A stretch of DNA of 64,000 nt from Liolophura sinensis (taxonomy: Eukaryota; Mollusca; Polyplacophora; Chitonida; Chitonidae). The position numbers and the translations under genes are program-made. Location: assembly GCF_032854445.1 (NCBI RefSeq), contig NC_088301.1, positions 7,114,044 through 7,178,043 of the forward strand. The letters run 5' to 3'. A model generated the notes under the pieces. That model searched no databases, was not told where the DNA came from, and was given only the letters and a program-made list of their open reading frames with translations. Shown here piece after piece: positions 1 to 10,708 of this stretch; within the stretch, counting starts at the first letter, position 1; each line of letters begins with the position of its first letter.

Positions 1-169
1 AAAAAAATGAAAGAAGTCAAACCACCACGGTATGTGAGTCTCATAGTCTCTTGTTTTAATTTTATTCCACACTGTATGGCGTAACAGGTCAAACAGGGAA
101 AACAAGGACGTGGAATGCATAACACATCGAACTGGGAAGAAAGAATGTTATTTGATGTATGTTTTACAG

Positions 170-704
170 TCCATGCGTGTGGAAAAAAAACGAGGGATGA
201 ATCCCAAACTGGCGATCCACCCAATCGAACACCCGTAAGTCATTATCGTAGGTCGTGCACGCTGTGTCCAACGTGTGTACAATAGCATCCATGGGACGAC
301 CTCGAGCTCACTGGGTTAAGTAATACACACAATATTGACCGCACACGGTCGTGTCCAGACTCTGCAGCCGCCGATCGTTCCACGTCCAGTGATGTGTTCC
401 CCGGTTAAGCCAAGCGGTGATATCGGGGTAGAGGGGTGGGAGTCCGTAGGAATCAAAGTATTCGCCCCGGAGATGGAGTGGGTTGGACCACCGGTCTATG
501 AAGACGGCGACCCAATGTCGTCCTGGGCGAAGGCACGTGTCTGTGTTAATGATGCAGGCCCAGGGGTGTCCAAGGCATCCTAGGGGCGGGACGTGAGGGG
601 AGTGAGGGGAGATGATCCCGAGGGTAGACACCATCCCCTGCTTCCACCACAGCCCGCGTAAACACGTCTGTTTGTAGCACACGTCGCAATTGTACCGTGT
701 CCAT
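170..704 (-). pseudogene. Adenain/Ulp1-like maturation protease (PRO), P1
   Basis: This is the cysteine protease that, in related viruses, cleaves capsid precursors. The ATG at 704 opens MDTVQLRRVL, the usual start of this Polinton protein. A frameshift around 560-620 moves the rest to the frame read at 308-600. Visible motifs are GRHWVAVFID with the catalytic His, GEYFDSYG with the acidic residue, and CGQYCVYYL with the catalytic Cys. A TGA at 308-310 replaces an Arg codon (CGA in P2) and cuts off about 40 C-terminal residues that remain recognisable down to about 170. It lies just downstream of the capsid gene. Family assignment is firm; the gene is non-functional. Confidence 0.85.
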
Positions 705-732
705 GTTGTTGTTTGTTTGTTTTTTTGGCTGT

Positions 733-2040
733 TCAACTGGCGAAGTCACAGAGCACGTTTCGGCTTTGGTCTATTTCTATGATATTGCTGAATTCAGCGT
801 AGCACACCACGTTAATGTTTCCGGCAGTGGTTTGGCAAACCGCATCTCCAGGCGCAAATCCCCTTTTTGTACCAGGTTCAGTTGGTGGTCATCGTGGAGA
901 CTAGGGGTCAAGTCGAAACAAAACAGCGTGTGGCCTTCGGCGAATGTGGTGCGCTTGATATTATTTTCCTCGTCGTGAAACGCTTTCCCCGTGTGGGTAA
1001 AGAGGTCATGTACGTGCGGATGAAATTCTCGTTCTCAAAGTCGGGTGTCAGGGGCTTGGTTGGAATCTGACGACCGCCGACGTACAAGGCGACGAAGTTT
1101 GTGTAGTAGTGTCGGAAACGAAACGGGTTTTTAGTGTAGTCCCCGTCAAAAGCCGTGCTGCTCACACACCCCACCACTAAACGTGTCGGTAAGTTGCCCA
1201 GAAATAGGTTTTGTTCATTGATGAGGGTGTGACCTCTGGGTACAGAGAAATACTTGGTCAGCACGCGGCGGATCGGGTACTTGGCAGGAGCTTTGGTCAA
1301 GGCTTTCAAATGCCCCAGTTGCACACCGCTGGTGATTTTCACTTTACGCGAAAAGATCAATACCTCCTCCAAGCTGGTCTTGTAGCCGGGAGAGGCTTCA
1401 TCGGACATCAAAGCAAACGAATCCTTAGCTGGGGTGAGACGGATGCGGACAGTGACGTTGTTGAGCAGGTGTCGGTGTTGCAGGAACATGTCACAATGCA
1501 GGCGACCCAGCATGTCAACCGACCGACTTTCAGCCGTGCAGGTCAGCCGATCGACAAACCCGGCGTTGGTGTCGGTCATCGTGTCAAACTTTCCTAGGGT
1601 ATCCGCATACCACAAGGCAGCAGACAGCTGGCTCTTTTTAGCCTCTTTACCGTAAGACAACAATGTCTCCAAGTAAGCCCGGTATGGGTACATGTTGGTG
1701 GACGGCGTGATGAGTTTATCGTTCAGGGAGACGTCGACCTGTCGCCACATGGATTGTATCCACAGGTTAGTCGGAGCCACCTTCTTGTCAGCCGCCACAG
1801 CCGTCCCGTCCCCGTTGAGGATTTTTGCCTTCACGTACAGCACGGTGTTGGCCAAGTCCAGGTAAGTGTCTGCGTCAGCGTTGGTGATGACAAATTCTAC
1901 AGGTCCCACATCACTCAGGCTGGCGATGGGGCTGTAAGCATCCCAGCGGCCTTCTCGAACGCTAGTGTCGGTCGGGGGTAAGGTCCACAAATCAAACTCA
2001 CTGCTGACGGACGGGCAGCACTCGGGGTGGGGAAGAGTGT
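733..2040 (-). pseudogene. Polinton major capsid protein (MCP), P1
   Basis: This is the double-jelly-roll hexon-like capsid protein; homologues in animal genomes are often annotated as 'uncharacterized protein F54H12.2'. Family marks include PYRAYLETLLSYGKEAKKSQ, VDMLGRLHCDMF, LPTRLVVGCV and a C-terminal YAEFSNIIEID segment at about 760-815. The frame is open from about 2040 to 1007. A one-base deletion near 1007 (P2 keeps the base) and a second near 813 break the last quarter. The stop is at 733-735, about 30 bases before the protease ATG. The N-terminus is uncertain: the open frame runs upstream of 1990 through FDLWTLPPTDTS, and no clear ATG is seen, so a short upstream exon is possible. 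Confidence 0.9.
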
Positions 2041-2060
2041 GTATGTGCGCGTGTGCGTGT

Positions 2061-2526
2061 TTAGCTGAAAATATCCGGTGGATTCAGGGCATTCGATGTG
2101 GCTCGAGCTTTGATGTGTCTTCTTCTGGGCTTGACGGCACGTCTTTTAAGTCCCACGTGTCGGTGACGAGTGGGCGTGACGCGTGGTGTCTTCCGTTTTA
2201 TAGGCTCACCCAGTAACCGCTGTCGGGCGTAGCGACTAGCTTTGACCAGCAGCGGTTTTCCAGTCGCCAAACCGCGTCGTTTCAAAGCCTGTTGTGGTGA
2301 CATGCCCCCACTCAGCACGTCCCCCACGACTTGCAGTCCGGTTCGTAACGACGTTTTGCCCAGTGCTTTCACAGCCGGCGAGGTTAACAAGGGTTGTGGT
2401 AGCAGTTTGCTGAGACCGCCCAGCAAACCATGACCGCGCTGGACAGCCACACCCCGAAACACAGGTAACCCACCTCCGCCGGCTTGTTTTGGTGTAATAG
2501 TCGATGTAAGCCTGCTGTGATGTCAT
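2061..2526 (-). pseudogene. Small basic core/pX-like protein, P1
   Basis: This is a roughly 150-residue basic protein found beside the penton gene in Polintons. It starts MTSQQAYIDYYTK at 2526, then has RGVAVQRGHGLLGGLSK and a C-terminal tail dense in Arg/Lys/His (for example KRRAVKPRRRHIK) that suits DNA binding. It resembles adenovirus core or minor capsid proteins in size, position and charge, but I cannot assign a precise homologue. One extra T in a run near 2485 (P2 lacks it) causes a frameshift after about 13 codons. Its ATG overlaps the penton stop in a TAATG arrangement. Confidence 0.7.
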
Positions 2527-3298
2527 TATTGCAAGGGTAAAGCACGCCGCTGTCGAAAGTGAAGTGTCAGCACCACTTTACCGCGTTCAAATGCGACGGA
2601 TTGACCCGTGTCGTCCCTAATATCAATGTCCACCGTCGAGAAATGTTTGGACTGCACGGGGATGTATTCCACGTGTTGGAAAGTCTTGGAGACGTGCTCC
2701 CCATACTGCCCTTCCGTGGTAACCGTCCGCAACAGCGGGGCCAACGTGTCTCCCACCACACGCGGTTCGATAATGTCTGTGTACACGTACAGGGTGGGTG
2801 TGCTGATCGTTAAATCCTCGGCACCGACATACATGAGGTCTGCCGGTCCCATGAGCCATCCGTACGGTAAATTCATGAGCTGCATTAGCCGTGCGCTAAA
2901 ACCAAGCCCCAGTGGTTTCTTAACCGCACGCTATATTTCCGCTGCATATCGTCGAACTGAAACGTTAAGTCCCCGGCGTGCTCCTGGAGATCACGGATCT
3001 CTGTCTCGCTTAACAATTTGGTCAGCCCCCAGGCCAGGTCTTCGGGTGTCGGGTAGTAGCCGGCTGGTAATATGAGCTTATGCGTAGCGTGGTGTGAGTC
3101 CTTTGGGGAGTCTATGGTATATCACACTTCACCCGCCCGCACGTTAAACCAGGTCCGGGGATACTGTATTTCGACCACCCCACATTCCCAGTCACCTGTC
3201 AAATGGATGGGGCAGGGTAATTGGGGTGGTGAAACGCGTCAAGGTATTGTTGGGGAAGTAGTCCAGCGAGCTGTTACTGGGTAGCGTCACGTAAACAT
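2526..3298 (-). pseudogene. Penton/minor capsid protein, P1
   Basis: This is the single-jelly-roll vertex protein of Polinton/adintovirus capsids, recognised by its C-terminal half (2526-2885; VVGDTLAPLLRTV, YIPVQSKHFSTVDIDIRDD) and by comparison with the longer frame in P2. In P1 a one-base deletion directly after the ATG at 3298 (CACGTAAACATGG against CACGTAAAACATGG in P2, plus strand) stops translation after three codons, and further shifts lie before 2885. The stop codon overlaps the next gene's ATG. Confidence 0.85.
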
Positions 3299-3362
3299 GG
3301 TGTTGGTGAGATGATCTCCCTCAGGTGGACTGATCGTTTTGTCCTCTGGCGCCTGTATTTAA

Positions 3363-3991
3363 TTAATAGGGACTCCACCTTAGCGGGCGTATGATAGATG
3401 AAGCGGGCCGAAGTTCGGGTCGCTGGCCTCGTCGGGTCTTCTTGGGTCGCTTTGGTTTGGTGTGTGTGGTGTGTGTGGAACTAGAGGTGGCAGTGGTGGA
3501 GGGCCTGGTTTTTTTTTTTGCTCTGTGGCTGGTTGGGTTTCTGGCGATCGGGGGATTCCCCAGCTCGGTGGGTGTGTTCATTTTTTCCCGCACCCAAGCC
3601 CGGTAGTGATCCCGGGGTGATGAGCGCTCGTGTGAGGGGACAGGGGTGGTAGGGGTGGTAGGGGATGGTAGACTGGAGGGTCTGGGTCGGGGTGTCTAGC
3701 ATCGCCTTGTTCCCCTCGCTCAAAAAACGACTGGCCGTGGGTTTGGCATGAGGTGGGATCGAACTCGGTCGCTGCCCGATTTGGTATTGATCTTGAAACG
3801 TTCGGTACCGTTGAAGGGTGTGGTGATATCGCGGCCATCTCTTGATCGAGCGTGTTGAGGGCTTTCACCGTATTGGGGACGGGGTATGGGGAGCTGGGGT
3901 AGACTGGGGGTGGTTGGACTGGAGGTGAAGGTCGTGTGAGCGTCTCTAAGAGCCGTGGCTCGACCAAGGCCATTTTCTTGGCGTGCTGCAT
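3363..3991 (-). pseudogene. Conserved Polinton protein (VEPRLLE family), P1
   Basis: The N-terminus, with KKMALVEPRLLETLTRP and a LNTLDQEM segment, is a pattern I associate with a protein conserved in the Polinton capsid gene block; its role is unknown to me. The middle is Pro/Ser/Thr-rich. The C-terminus (3363-3590) has the basic stretch KPKRPKKTRRGQ and ends IIRPLRWSPY, also seen in P2. Relative to P2 there is a deletion and frameshift around 3800-3840, so the gene is broken. The ATG at 3991 overlaps the stop of the gene upstream (TAATG). Confidence 0.6.
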
Positions 3992-4378
3992 TACCTGCCA
4001 CCAGCTATAGCCTGACTAGTGACACCCTTAACGACACCGCCGACAACACCCCCGAGAACGACTGGTACAATGGCTTTGGCGAGGAGGGGGGCGAGTAGCA
4101 GTGGAAGGAATCCACCACGTTGAACAATCCGGCCTTTCTTATGCAGGGGAACACTTGTCTTCACCAAAGTGCGAAGACCCGTCTTGTGTCGCTGTAACTT
4201 CACCTTCTGAGCCGGCGAGAGTGGAACGTTTCCATTTAACACATTCTTAGCACATTCACACAAGCACCGGAGTAATCCTGGATCGTTACCCCGCAGCACA
4301 GCCTGACGAATAGAGGGGCTGGCTCGTGCGAGCAGGGTTAATAAGGGGACCGTAACGTTGGAGACGGCGTGACCTCAT
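3991..4378 (-). pseudogene. Conserved hydrophobic Polinton late-region protein, P1
   Basis: The start MRSRRLQRYG is at 4378. A frameshift near 4340 separates it from the main frame (3991-4299), which holds LLRCLCECAKNVLNGNVPLS, PAQKVKLQRHK and a C-terminal hydrophobic stretch (LLLAPLLAKAIVPVVLGGVVG). The family is conserved in Polintons and the hydrophobic end suggests membrane contact, perhaps like adenovirus pVI, but that is inference. It ends TAATG into the next gene. Confidence 0.6.
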
Positions 4379-4440
4379 CACGGGTAGTCGTCGTGAGAGC
4401 AACTGAGGTGATAGACTGTGTGTTCAAAGTTTTATGATGA

Positions 4441-4830
4441 CACACTGACCTAGTGACCACTTGACGCAATAATACACTGTTTTACCAGTCCGTCAGCTGA
4501 CACGTCAGCCAGCCCACCCACCAACCAGCCCACCAACCAGCCAGCCAGCCAGCCAACCAAAAACAAACTGATGTGATAGATTATAGGTTCAAAGTTGGTA
4601 TTATGACTTGGGGAGATAGGCGTGTTATGTTTATGATAACACACACACTGACACACTGATCTAGTCCCCGCTCACCACAATAATACACTGTTTTACCAGT
4701 CCGTCAGCTGACACGTCAGCCAGCCCACTCACCAGCCAGCCCACCAGCCAGCCAGCCAAAACAAACTGATGTGACAGATTGTAGGTTCAAAGTTGGTGTT
4801 ATGACTTGGGGAGATAGGCGTGTTGAATCT
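4441..4830. repeat. Local tandem duplication of a CCAG-rich spacer, P1
   Basis: Two copies of a spacer of about 190 bp (about 4441-4630 and 4645-4830) each contain an AATACACTGTTTTACCAG segment, a (CCAGCCAGCC)n tract, ACAAACTGATGTGA and GACTTGGGGAGATAGGCGTG. P2 has a single version at about 18,800-18,965. No gene is seen. The Gly/Trp/Leu-rich minus-strand frame here is a by-product of the CCAG repeat. Confidence 0.7.
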
Positions 4831-5025
4831 CCCCGGGGAAAATGTGGATGCGAAGTCGCAGGTGATCGGGTGTGGTTTGCTTGAAATCCACCAGCAAATA
4901 CCCGTGAGGTTCAGCCGTGGCATCTTCAAAGGCCTCGCGCACGTACTGTGTCCGCCCTGGAGCCATTTGTTTAGCGATCGTGGTAATTTGGGATATATCT
5001 CGCAGGTTTTTAAACAGCACAATTG
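4799..5025 (-). pseudogene. Packaging ATPase C-terminal remnant, P1
   Basis: This is the last 70 or so residues of the FtsK/HerA-type ATPase (ISQITTIAKQMAPGRTQYVR, YLLVDFKQTTPDHLRLR, ending YLPKS). The part with the Walker A and B motifs, present in P2, is missing: the sequence jumps at about 5030 straight into the next gene region, a deletion of several hundred bases relative to P2. Confidence 0.85.
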
Positions 5026-5034
5026 GAAATGATG

Positions 5035-5430
5035 CTAGGTATTGGTGTGGTGGGGTGAAGGGGGTGAGGAGTTTGAGGAGAGTGGGTGTCGTCGGTGTAG
5101 TGTGGTTGTGGTGGGTGTGGTGGGTTGTGACGTGGGAGTTCGATCCCAGCTCGGGGTAATGGCGCTAGTGGCAGTGACGGCGTTCTCGGTATTGTCAGAC
5201 CGACGGGCAATTGACGGTGGTTGGGGTGGTGATACAGGTGTCCCAATCCAGCGGAAACGCGTCTTGTTCAATTGTCCTCGTAGATATTGCAGGGTTGACT
5301 GGTCTTGGAGCAGTTGTAGGCTGAGTTCCGTCGCCAATCCACCCACTAAAGCACCGATGTACAAGAGAACGCCCAGTACGGCTGCTACGGTCCCTTTATT
5401 CTCGCGCAAGCCTTGTATACACCGATCCAT
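5035..5430 (-). CDS. Small single-pass membrane protein of Polinton, P1
   Basis: The 131-residue open frame starts MDRCIQGLRENKG at 5430. One hydrophobic segment (about residues 14-35, TVAAVLGVLLYIGALVGGLA) follows, then a short coiled stretch (LQLLQDQSTLQYLRGQL) and a long Thr/Pro/Ser-rich tail. It begins 50 bases after the integrase stop. Function is unknown. The C-terminal low-complexity tail may be an artefact of frame decay, because P2 diverges after the membrane segment. Confidence 0.6.
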   Translation of the reverse strand: MDRCIQGLRENKGTVAAVLGVLLYIGALVGGLATELSLQLLQDQSTLQYLRGQLNKTRFRWIGTPVSPPQPPSIARRSDNTENAVTATSAITPSWDRTPTSQPTTPTTTTLHRRHPLSSNSSPPSPHHTNT

Positions 5431-5480
5431 CCCTTAAGGCAGGTCAGTCGGAAGTGGTAGCGACCCCGTTAGCCTCGGGT

Positions 5481-6540
5481 TTAAATACGTTTCACGCCCG
5501 TGGCCGGCACCCAAGAATTAAAGCTGGGTGGATAACCGACCCACTTCACCCAATAGTACAGTTTCCCTCGCCGCCGCTCCCTTTTTAAGATGTTCTCCAC
5601 CTGATAAAACTTATCCACCGCGGCTGTCACCGGTTGGAGTTCGGTTTCGTAAAACGTCCCTAGCAATTGGTCCCCGTTCAAATCCTCCAATGTGTACACA
5701 GCAGGCTGTCGAGCTTGGGATCGGACCGTGCGGAACATTTCCGTGCTCCACGTCGGCAGGTATGATTTTTCAAATTTCCCTTTCACTTTTCTGATACGCA
5801 CGAGATCACCGGCCCGATACCAGTGGAACGAACGTTTGGCTGTGGGTGGACCGTACAAGACTTGCCGGACTTCCTTCTGGTTCTGGGGGGTGACGTCGAT
5901 AGGGGCTCGTCGTATGCTTCGGTGGTAGGCTTGATTGTAACCCGCGAAACAGCGCCGGTAAGGCGTCCAGGTATCGCCGAGTGTTGTGAGCGGTGAAATA
6001 TTTGTACATGCGACCTTTCAAAGTGCGGTTGAACCGTTCTACCACGGAGGCTTTGGTTTCGTTAAACGTGTGAAAGAAAAACACCCCTTTGTCCTTTAAA
6101 AAGGGTTGAAACGGTCTGTTCAGAAACTCTTTCCCCTCGTCCGTTTGCAGGTACAACGGTCGGCGACCCATCTTGAAAATCTGTTGAAACGCCTCGATCA
6201 AACGAGCCCCGGTTTTGGCCCGGAGTGGCATCACCCAGGCATACTTGGAGAGCACATCGATGCAGGTCAGTAGGTAACGGTTGTTGTCATTCTCTTTGGC
6301 GAACGCTGTCATGTCGACCAGGTTCGCCTGTCACTGACTGTCCATACCCCCAACCACCACTCGGTTACGCGGGTAATGGCGGCGTGCAGGCCGGTGGAGT
6401 GTGTACGTGTCCTGCTGAGCCAGCCAAGCCGACACGTGGGTTCGACTCACTTTGAGTCCCTGTTGTCGAGCTGCCTTGAGCAGGGTTTGAACCCCGCTGT
6501 AAGCCGCTGGACTGTCCGAGTTATAATACAAGGCATGGAG
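5481..6540 (-). pseudogene. Retroviral-type integrase with chromodomain, P1
   Basis: This is the homologue of the intact P2 integrase. The C-terminal half with chromodomain is open at 5481-5858, and the catalytic core at 5806-6312. Lesions are a frameshift near 5940, a Trp-to-stop change just before the core (6335-6345), and replacement of the first catalytic Asp by Asn (QANLVDM against QADLVDM in P2). The second Asp (LQTDEGKEF) and the Glu (VVERFNRTLKGR) remain. The copy cannot encode an active enzyme. Confidence 0.9.
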
Positions 6541-6905
6541 AGCGGTATAGATCGGGTTTGAACCACGACCTGGCGTGACTGGTTTTTTTTTTCCGCCGTG
6601 GGTTGGTACGAGTGAGGCGAGGCATAGTCCACCACGTCGTCCTTGCTGCTTGGTGTCTGTTGTGTGTAATGAGTGAACCTACCTCAGACCGCCTATATAT
6701 AGTATAGAGTGTGCCTTGTATACATTGTATACATTGTTGCCAGCCAGCCAGCTGGTGCGTCCATACATAATACATAGGAGCTATCGGGATAGATACCAGC
6801 CCTAGCATGACACACTGACACACTGACCCAGTCCATATAAAAAAAAAGAAAACACAAAAACCGGGGATTGATTCCATAGTAAGGTAACAGTATTATTATT
6901 ATTAT
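6541..6905. other. Non-coding spacer between integrase and PC4-gene 3' exon, P1
   Basis: The spacer holds a TATATATAG motif (about 6690), an alternating GTATACATTGTATACATTG palindromic tract (about 6717-6735), CCAGCCAGCCAGC repeats, ACACTGACACACTGACC and a (TTA)n run. P2 has the same spacer with an extra segment of about 350 bp. No open frame of interest. Confidence 0.6.
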
Positions 6906-7203
6906 TTACAGCAATGTACAGGTATGTAACACGGAGCGTTGATGGACCTCTGTGTGGTTGGGAGGGAGTCGCACTTCGTACATTAACATGGGACGAACAA
7001 TCTCTACGTAATACGCTTGAATAGGTCGGGAATCCTCGACATGCTGACAGACGTCTTCAGTGTACGCTCGCAGCACCTGCAGTCGGCTCTCGTTCACCCT
7101 ACCATCCGCAAACATACTACGAAGTACCCTTGTGTAGCTCTGCAGGTCGGTGACGACAGCTACCCAGTCTTTCCATTGCGGCGTTGTACGGAGCTTCGCC
7201 AGG
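6906..7203 (-). CDS. Terminal exon 2b of the PC4-like gene, P1
   Basis: The open stretch encodes about 99 residues (LRTTPQWKDWV, then RSMFADGRVNESRLQVLRAY), ending in TAA at 6906-6908. A TTTTCTAG acceptor precedes it at 7204-7207. It is conserved in all three element copies, and its phase (one base before the first full codon) fits the donor of the upstream PC4-like exon. The family is unknown. A (GATA)n microsatellite sits in the intron just upstream in all copies. Confidence 0.6.
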
Positions 7204-7462
7204 CTAGAAAAGACATAAAGAAGACACCGTCGTCATTCTAATGCCGTCACCGACCGAACCCTAGCCACATCAATCAAAACGATAGATAGATAGATAGATA
7301 GATAGACTATCCCTGAACAAACAGGTAAAGACAATATCCAACACAAAAGACCAGGGTCGTCAACCTGAAAACTTTTTTTTATTTATATTTTGGAACTCGA
7401 ACAGTGAACACATCAACGAATGAACAAATAAATACATGCTGTAAGTGTCCGTTATTTTGTTG

Positions 7463-7559
7463 TCACGGTGAGATATGTCTCGTTATGACGATTGTATCGC
7501 CAATATGAAAGTCCCGACACTGGTCAATGTTTATAACGCGCACCACCCTAGTCATCTTC
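7463..7559 (-). CDS. Alternative terminal exon 2a of the PC4-like gene, P1
   Basis: A short conserved exon after a TTTTTTACAG acceptor encodes about 32 residues (TRVVRVINIDQCRDFHIGD) and ends in TGA at 7463-7465. The acceptor phase fits the same donor as exon 2b. An AAATAAATA polyadenylation-like motif follows. The same arrangement is seen in P2 and in the 28-47 kb element. Confidence 0.5.
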
Positions 7560-7652
7560 CTGTAAAAAACACACATAGGTAAAAACAAAACGAGAATGCA
7601 CGAAGGGAAAAAAAAAGCGGGTAAGGGTGGTGCGGTTAAAACAAAAACACAA

Positions 7653-8962
7653 TCACTCAGTCATCGTCTGGGTGGCCTGGTTGGGCTGAGTGGCTTGGTT
7701 GTTAGGTCGGATTGTCGGCTGCTCGTCAGGTGTGGAGAGGTTGTTGGCTGTCATCAAATACTCCACGTACATCTGGGCAATTGCTGGGTTCGATTTGTTG
7801 ATCGGCGTCTCATTTAAAAACTGCCGCAGTTGGTCTTTCACACTCTTCTCCACAGCCCACGGGAGGGAGGCTGCCTTACGGGCCTGGCGCATGAACTTGA
7901 CCAACACAGATCCCTCTCTCAGGTAATGCATACGGGCCTCGTCCACGATACTCAGGGCCAGCTCTCGGTTCTCCAGCAAGGGAGGTCGGGGAGGAGATGG
8001 TGTTGGTGGATTGTTGACCGTACACATCGCGCTGTAACTTGAGGAGGTGAGGTTGAAGACCTACATTGTAAGCTTGCCACAGCAAGGCTGTTAGCGCCGT
8101 CTCAAGTTCAGGGTTTAACGGGTCCGCCTTTTCTACCTTTTCCACCTTTTCCACTGGGATGTCGGGGATGCTGGGGGATGCTGAGGGTTGCAGTAGCAGC
8201 GGTAGTCGCATTATCGGCAGTCTCCTCATCAGCAGCCGTCACAGCAGCGGTCAAAGCAGCACTCATAGCAGCATTCACCTCACATCCAGTCCCTCCAGTC
8301 TCTCCAGTCCCTCCAGTCTCTTCAGTCCTCCCCTCCTCCGTCTCCATCATCATCTCCATCTCCATCCCCGGCTCTTGGGGTTCTTGGGGCTCTTGGATGT
8401 CGTCGTTATCGCCAGCCTCGATCACCACCAGCACCAAGGCGTCGATGTCGGGGATGGCCTGGACTAGTTTTTGCCAGTAAGTCCAGTACTTGAGCGTGAT
8501 ACCCTCACTCGTCGGGTAGAGTCGACCGTTCAACTGGTAGGTTCGCCATTTCTTGACATGAACGTACAGGACACCCTCCGAGTTCGTCAGCGTGGACAGA
8601 AAGTACCCGTTGGATAGTGGCTCCCGCACTGGTAAACCCGCCTCAGGTAGATCAGCAGCCAGGGTCTTGAGCCGAGTCCACCCCACCCCGTCAAGCCTGA
8701 CGCGTTTGGGTGGAGCGTTCGGGTCTGTAGACGATTGGCAAATCTCAATCGTCTCGTCTCTACACACCCCCACCCACAGCCAGGAGGCAAGCTGTAATTT
8801 GGCAAGGACCTCGCTGGGTAAGGGCAGGCACACCTTCCTCGTCTTCTCGGGAGGCTGTTGTTGTTGTTGTTCGGCTATGGTGGATAGCTGGGCAGGTACA
8901 GACGCTGAGCGTTTCATCCTGATGGCAGCATGCAGGGGGTTCACGGTTGTGGAGCGTTTCAT
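7653..8962 (-). pseudogene. PC4-like ssDNA-binding domain protein, exon 1, P1
   Basis: This is the same gene as the intact copy at 29282-30582. ATG at 8962 (MKRSTTVNPLHAAIRMKRSA). The N-terminal region, PC4-like domain (about 8450-8620) and acidic Glu/Gly/Thr linker are open in 8108-8962; the C-terminal helical domain continues in another frame at 7653-8027, so there is a frameshift near 8030-8110. The donor after the last codons is GTGATT, weaker than GTGAGT in the third copy. Confidence 0.75.
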
Positions 8963-9099
8963 CTCGGCAGGGAAGTAGGTAGGTAGGTACAGGTACAGGT
9001 AGGTAGGTAGTGCAGTAGTCTCTTCTCTTCTCTTCTCTTCTCTCGACAGGTCAGTAGGTCGGGTCGTCAGCAGGCTGGCAGGCAGGCAGGCAGGCGGGC

Positions 9100-9241
9100 A
9101 ATTTATCCTATCCACGCGGAAATTAACCACACGCTGATTGGGCCGGCGGCAGGTGTGACGTCACCCACAAAAAAAACGAATCCTCAAACCGCAAAAAAAA
9201 TGAATCCTCAAAACGACACCAAAGCCACATTCTCAACTACT
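9100..9241. repeat. Right terminal inverted repeat of P1 (internally deleted)
   Basis: The segment keeps one CCAAT box (CTGATTGG), then AGGTGTGACGTCACCC, two TCCTCAAA-type repeats and the terminus CTCAACTACT. Compared with P2 and the third element it has lost about 300 bp containing the remaining CCAAT boxes. The six bases after the end are TCCATA, the expected target duplication, whose partner lies outside the window. Confidence 0.75.
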
Positions 9242-10438
9242 TCCATAATTTCATCAACCTCTTCTTTCACAACCATGGATGTTGTAGTGGCTGATGGGCG
9301 TGAAGGTTCCAAATCAGGGTTCATGGGTGCAGGGCTGGTTGCTTCTTTGGACACTACTCCTCTGGTTTCCCAGGGACCCACAACTGTGATGCGCAAACAT
9401 TCCCCACTTCCAGTCTGACAGCATAGGCAGGCACAGCTTAAGCCTCTGGTCCGTATAGTTTTTGTGTTGTACAGACTGAACACAATGTATTTGTCTTGTC
9501 CCTTTAACTGTCATTGCTCCTGCTCTATCAGGTCTGTCATGTATAATGTCCTTCTTTTAAACAAAGTGAAAGAACCGATTGAAGTCTTCAGTATCCCTTG
9601 CCAGGTGTTGACTGCAGTGAGAGAAAACTCTTCAGCATCACGCACAACTGTTTGTCCAGTCTTGACTGCTCTTGTCACTGCTGATTTGATGACCCCACTG
9701 CAACCATCTTTAGGTCCTTTGCCATGTCCCGAGCCTCACATGCCAGTGACCCCAGCCATCTCTCTTGTTGTTTTATAATCCGGGGAACCTAACACTTTTA
9801 AGCAGGTGCAGCTTCCCCGAGTTTTTTTGTTTTCCATCTCCATGTAGTTCACCATACGCTACCACCATCACCACCAACAACACCATACATGTCAGAGATC
9901 CCAGCCATCTCTCTTGTTTTTTTTCCCCGGGGAACATAACACTTTTAGGCAGGTGCAGCTTCCCCGAGTTTTTTCACGACATTCACCGATCATAGGTTGG
10001 GAGTTTACCGTCTCCAGGCATATGCGCCAATCACCACGCCATACTCCCATCTCTCACTAGCGTGAGAGTCTACCGAACTCAATGCCTGGCCCGTGAAGGC
10101 GCCAACTCAAGCCTCGGGCTGTAATATATCCTTGCAACACTGACCTGGGCGAAAGCACTGAAAAGGAATTATCAGCTCAGTGATTGGGTGACTAGTGTGA
10201 GCGGGCTTTGTGCTTTCTCGCTTGTTTCATACATGATCGTCTGCCTGGCTGATCCGCGGTAAGCCACGTGACGCTACCCTGTTGCCAGGCGTGGTTATTT
10301 TCAGCTAGCGTGCTATGTATAATACTGACATGCCTGCCCGTACCGACTGACCTCCCAACCTGCCTGCCTGCCTGACAGCCGACCTACTTGCCTGCCGACC
10401 TGCCTGCATGTATACCATCACACTAGCATACACCCTTC
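9242..10438. other. Intergenic DNA right of P1, with a local repeat pair
   Basis: No convincing gene was found. Two similar blocks (about 9776-9833 and 9924-9977) share CCGGGGAAC, ACACTTTTA and GCAGGTGCAGCTTCCCCGAG. From about 10,250 on, (CCTG)n-rich sequence resembles the leader upstream of the PC4-like gene, so the left edge of P2 may lie here, but no TIR could be recognised. Confidence 0.4.
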
Positions 10439-10708
10439 TCACTCTAGAATCCAACGAAATGTAAATGACTCCTCGGTGATGCCTCCGTCTTGTGCGGACA
10501 CATCACCTGAAAAGGTCTGGGGAGAGCCATTTTTTTTTGGCTTTCTTTTTTTTCTTTTGGGTGTTGTTTTTTCAACCAATACACGAATACATGAATACAA
10601 GAATACATTATAAATGAACACAGGAAAAAGTTATAAATATATATACAGGAAAAAGGTATAAATATATATACACAAGAAATAGAACAATAATTGGTAAAAA
10701 CTATTAAT

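Larger units (their letters stand above)
1..9241. mobile_element. Polinton/adintovirus-like element P1 (right-hand part)
   Basis: The segment carries the linked gene set typical of Polintons/adintoviruses: adenain-like protease, double-jelly-roll major capsid protein, penton, packaging ATPase remnant, chromodomain integrase and a PC4-like gene, all on the minus strand. The left end lies outside the window. The right end is placed at 9241, where the sequence ends in CTCAACTACT, matching the termini at 24669 and 46978. Every structural gene is damaged, so this is a dead copy. P1 is closely similar to P2 along its length, but each has private indels, so they decayed independently. Confidence 0.9.

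Noticed and set aside
2608-3284. Plus-strand frames opposite the penton
   Set aside because: Antisense of the penton gene, with no homology or codon pattern of their own.
4450-4656. Trp/Gly/Leu repeat membrane-like protein on the minus strand
   Set aside because: It is the translation of a (CCAGCCAGCC)n spacer; the frame is not kept in the second copy or in P2.
8159-8480. Ser- and Val-rich plus-strand frames
   Set aside because: Antisense shadows of the acidic linker of the PC4-like gene, repeated at the matching place in the third copy.
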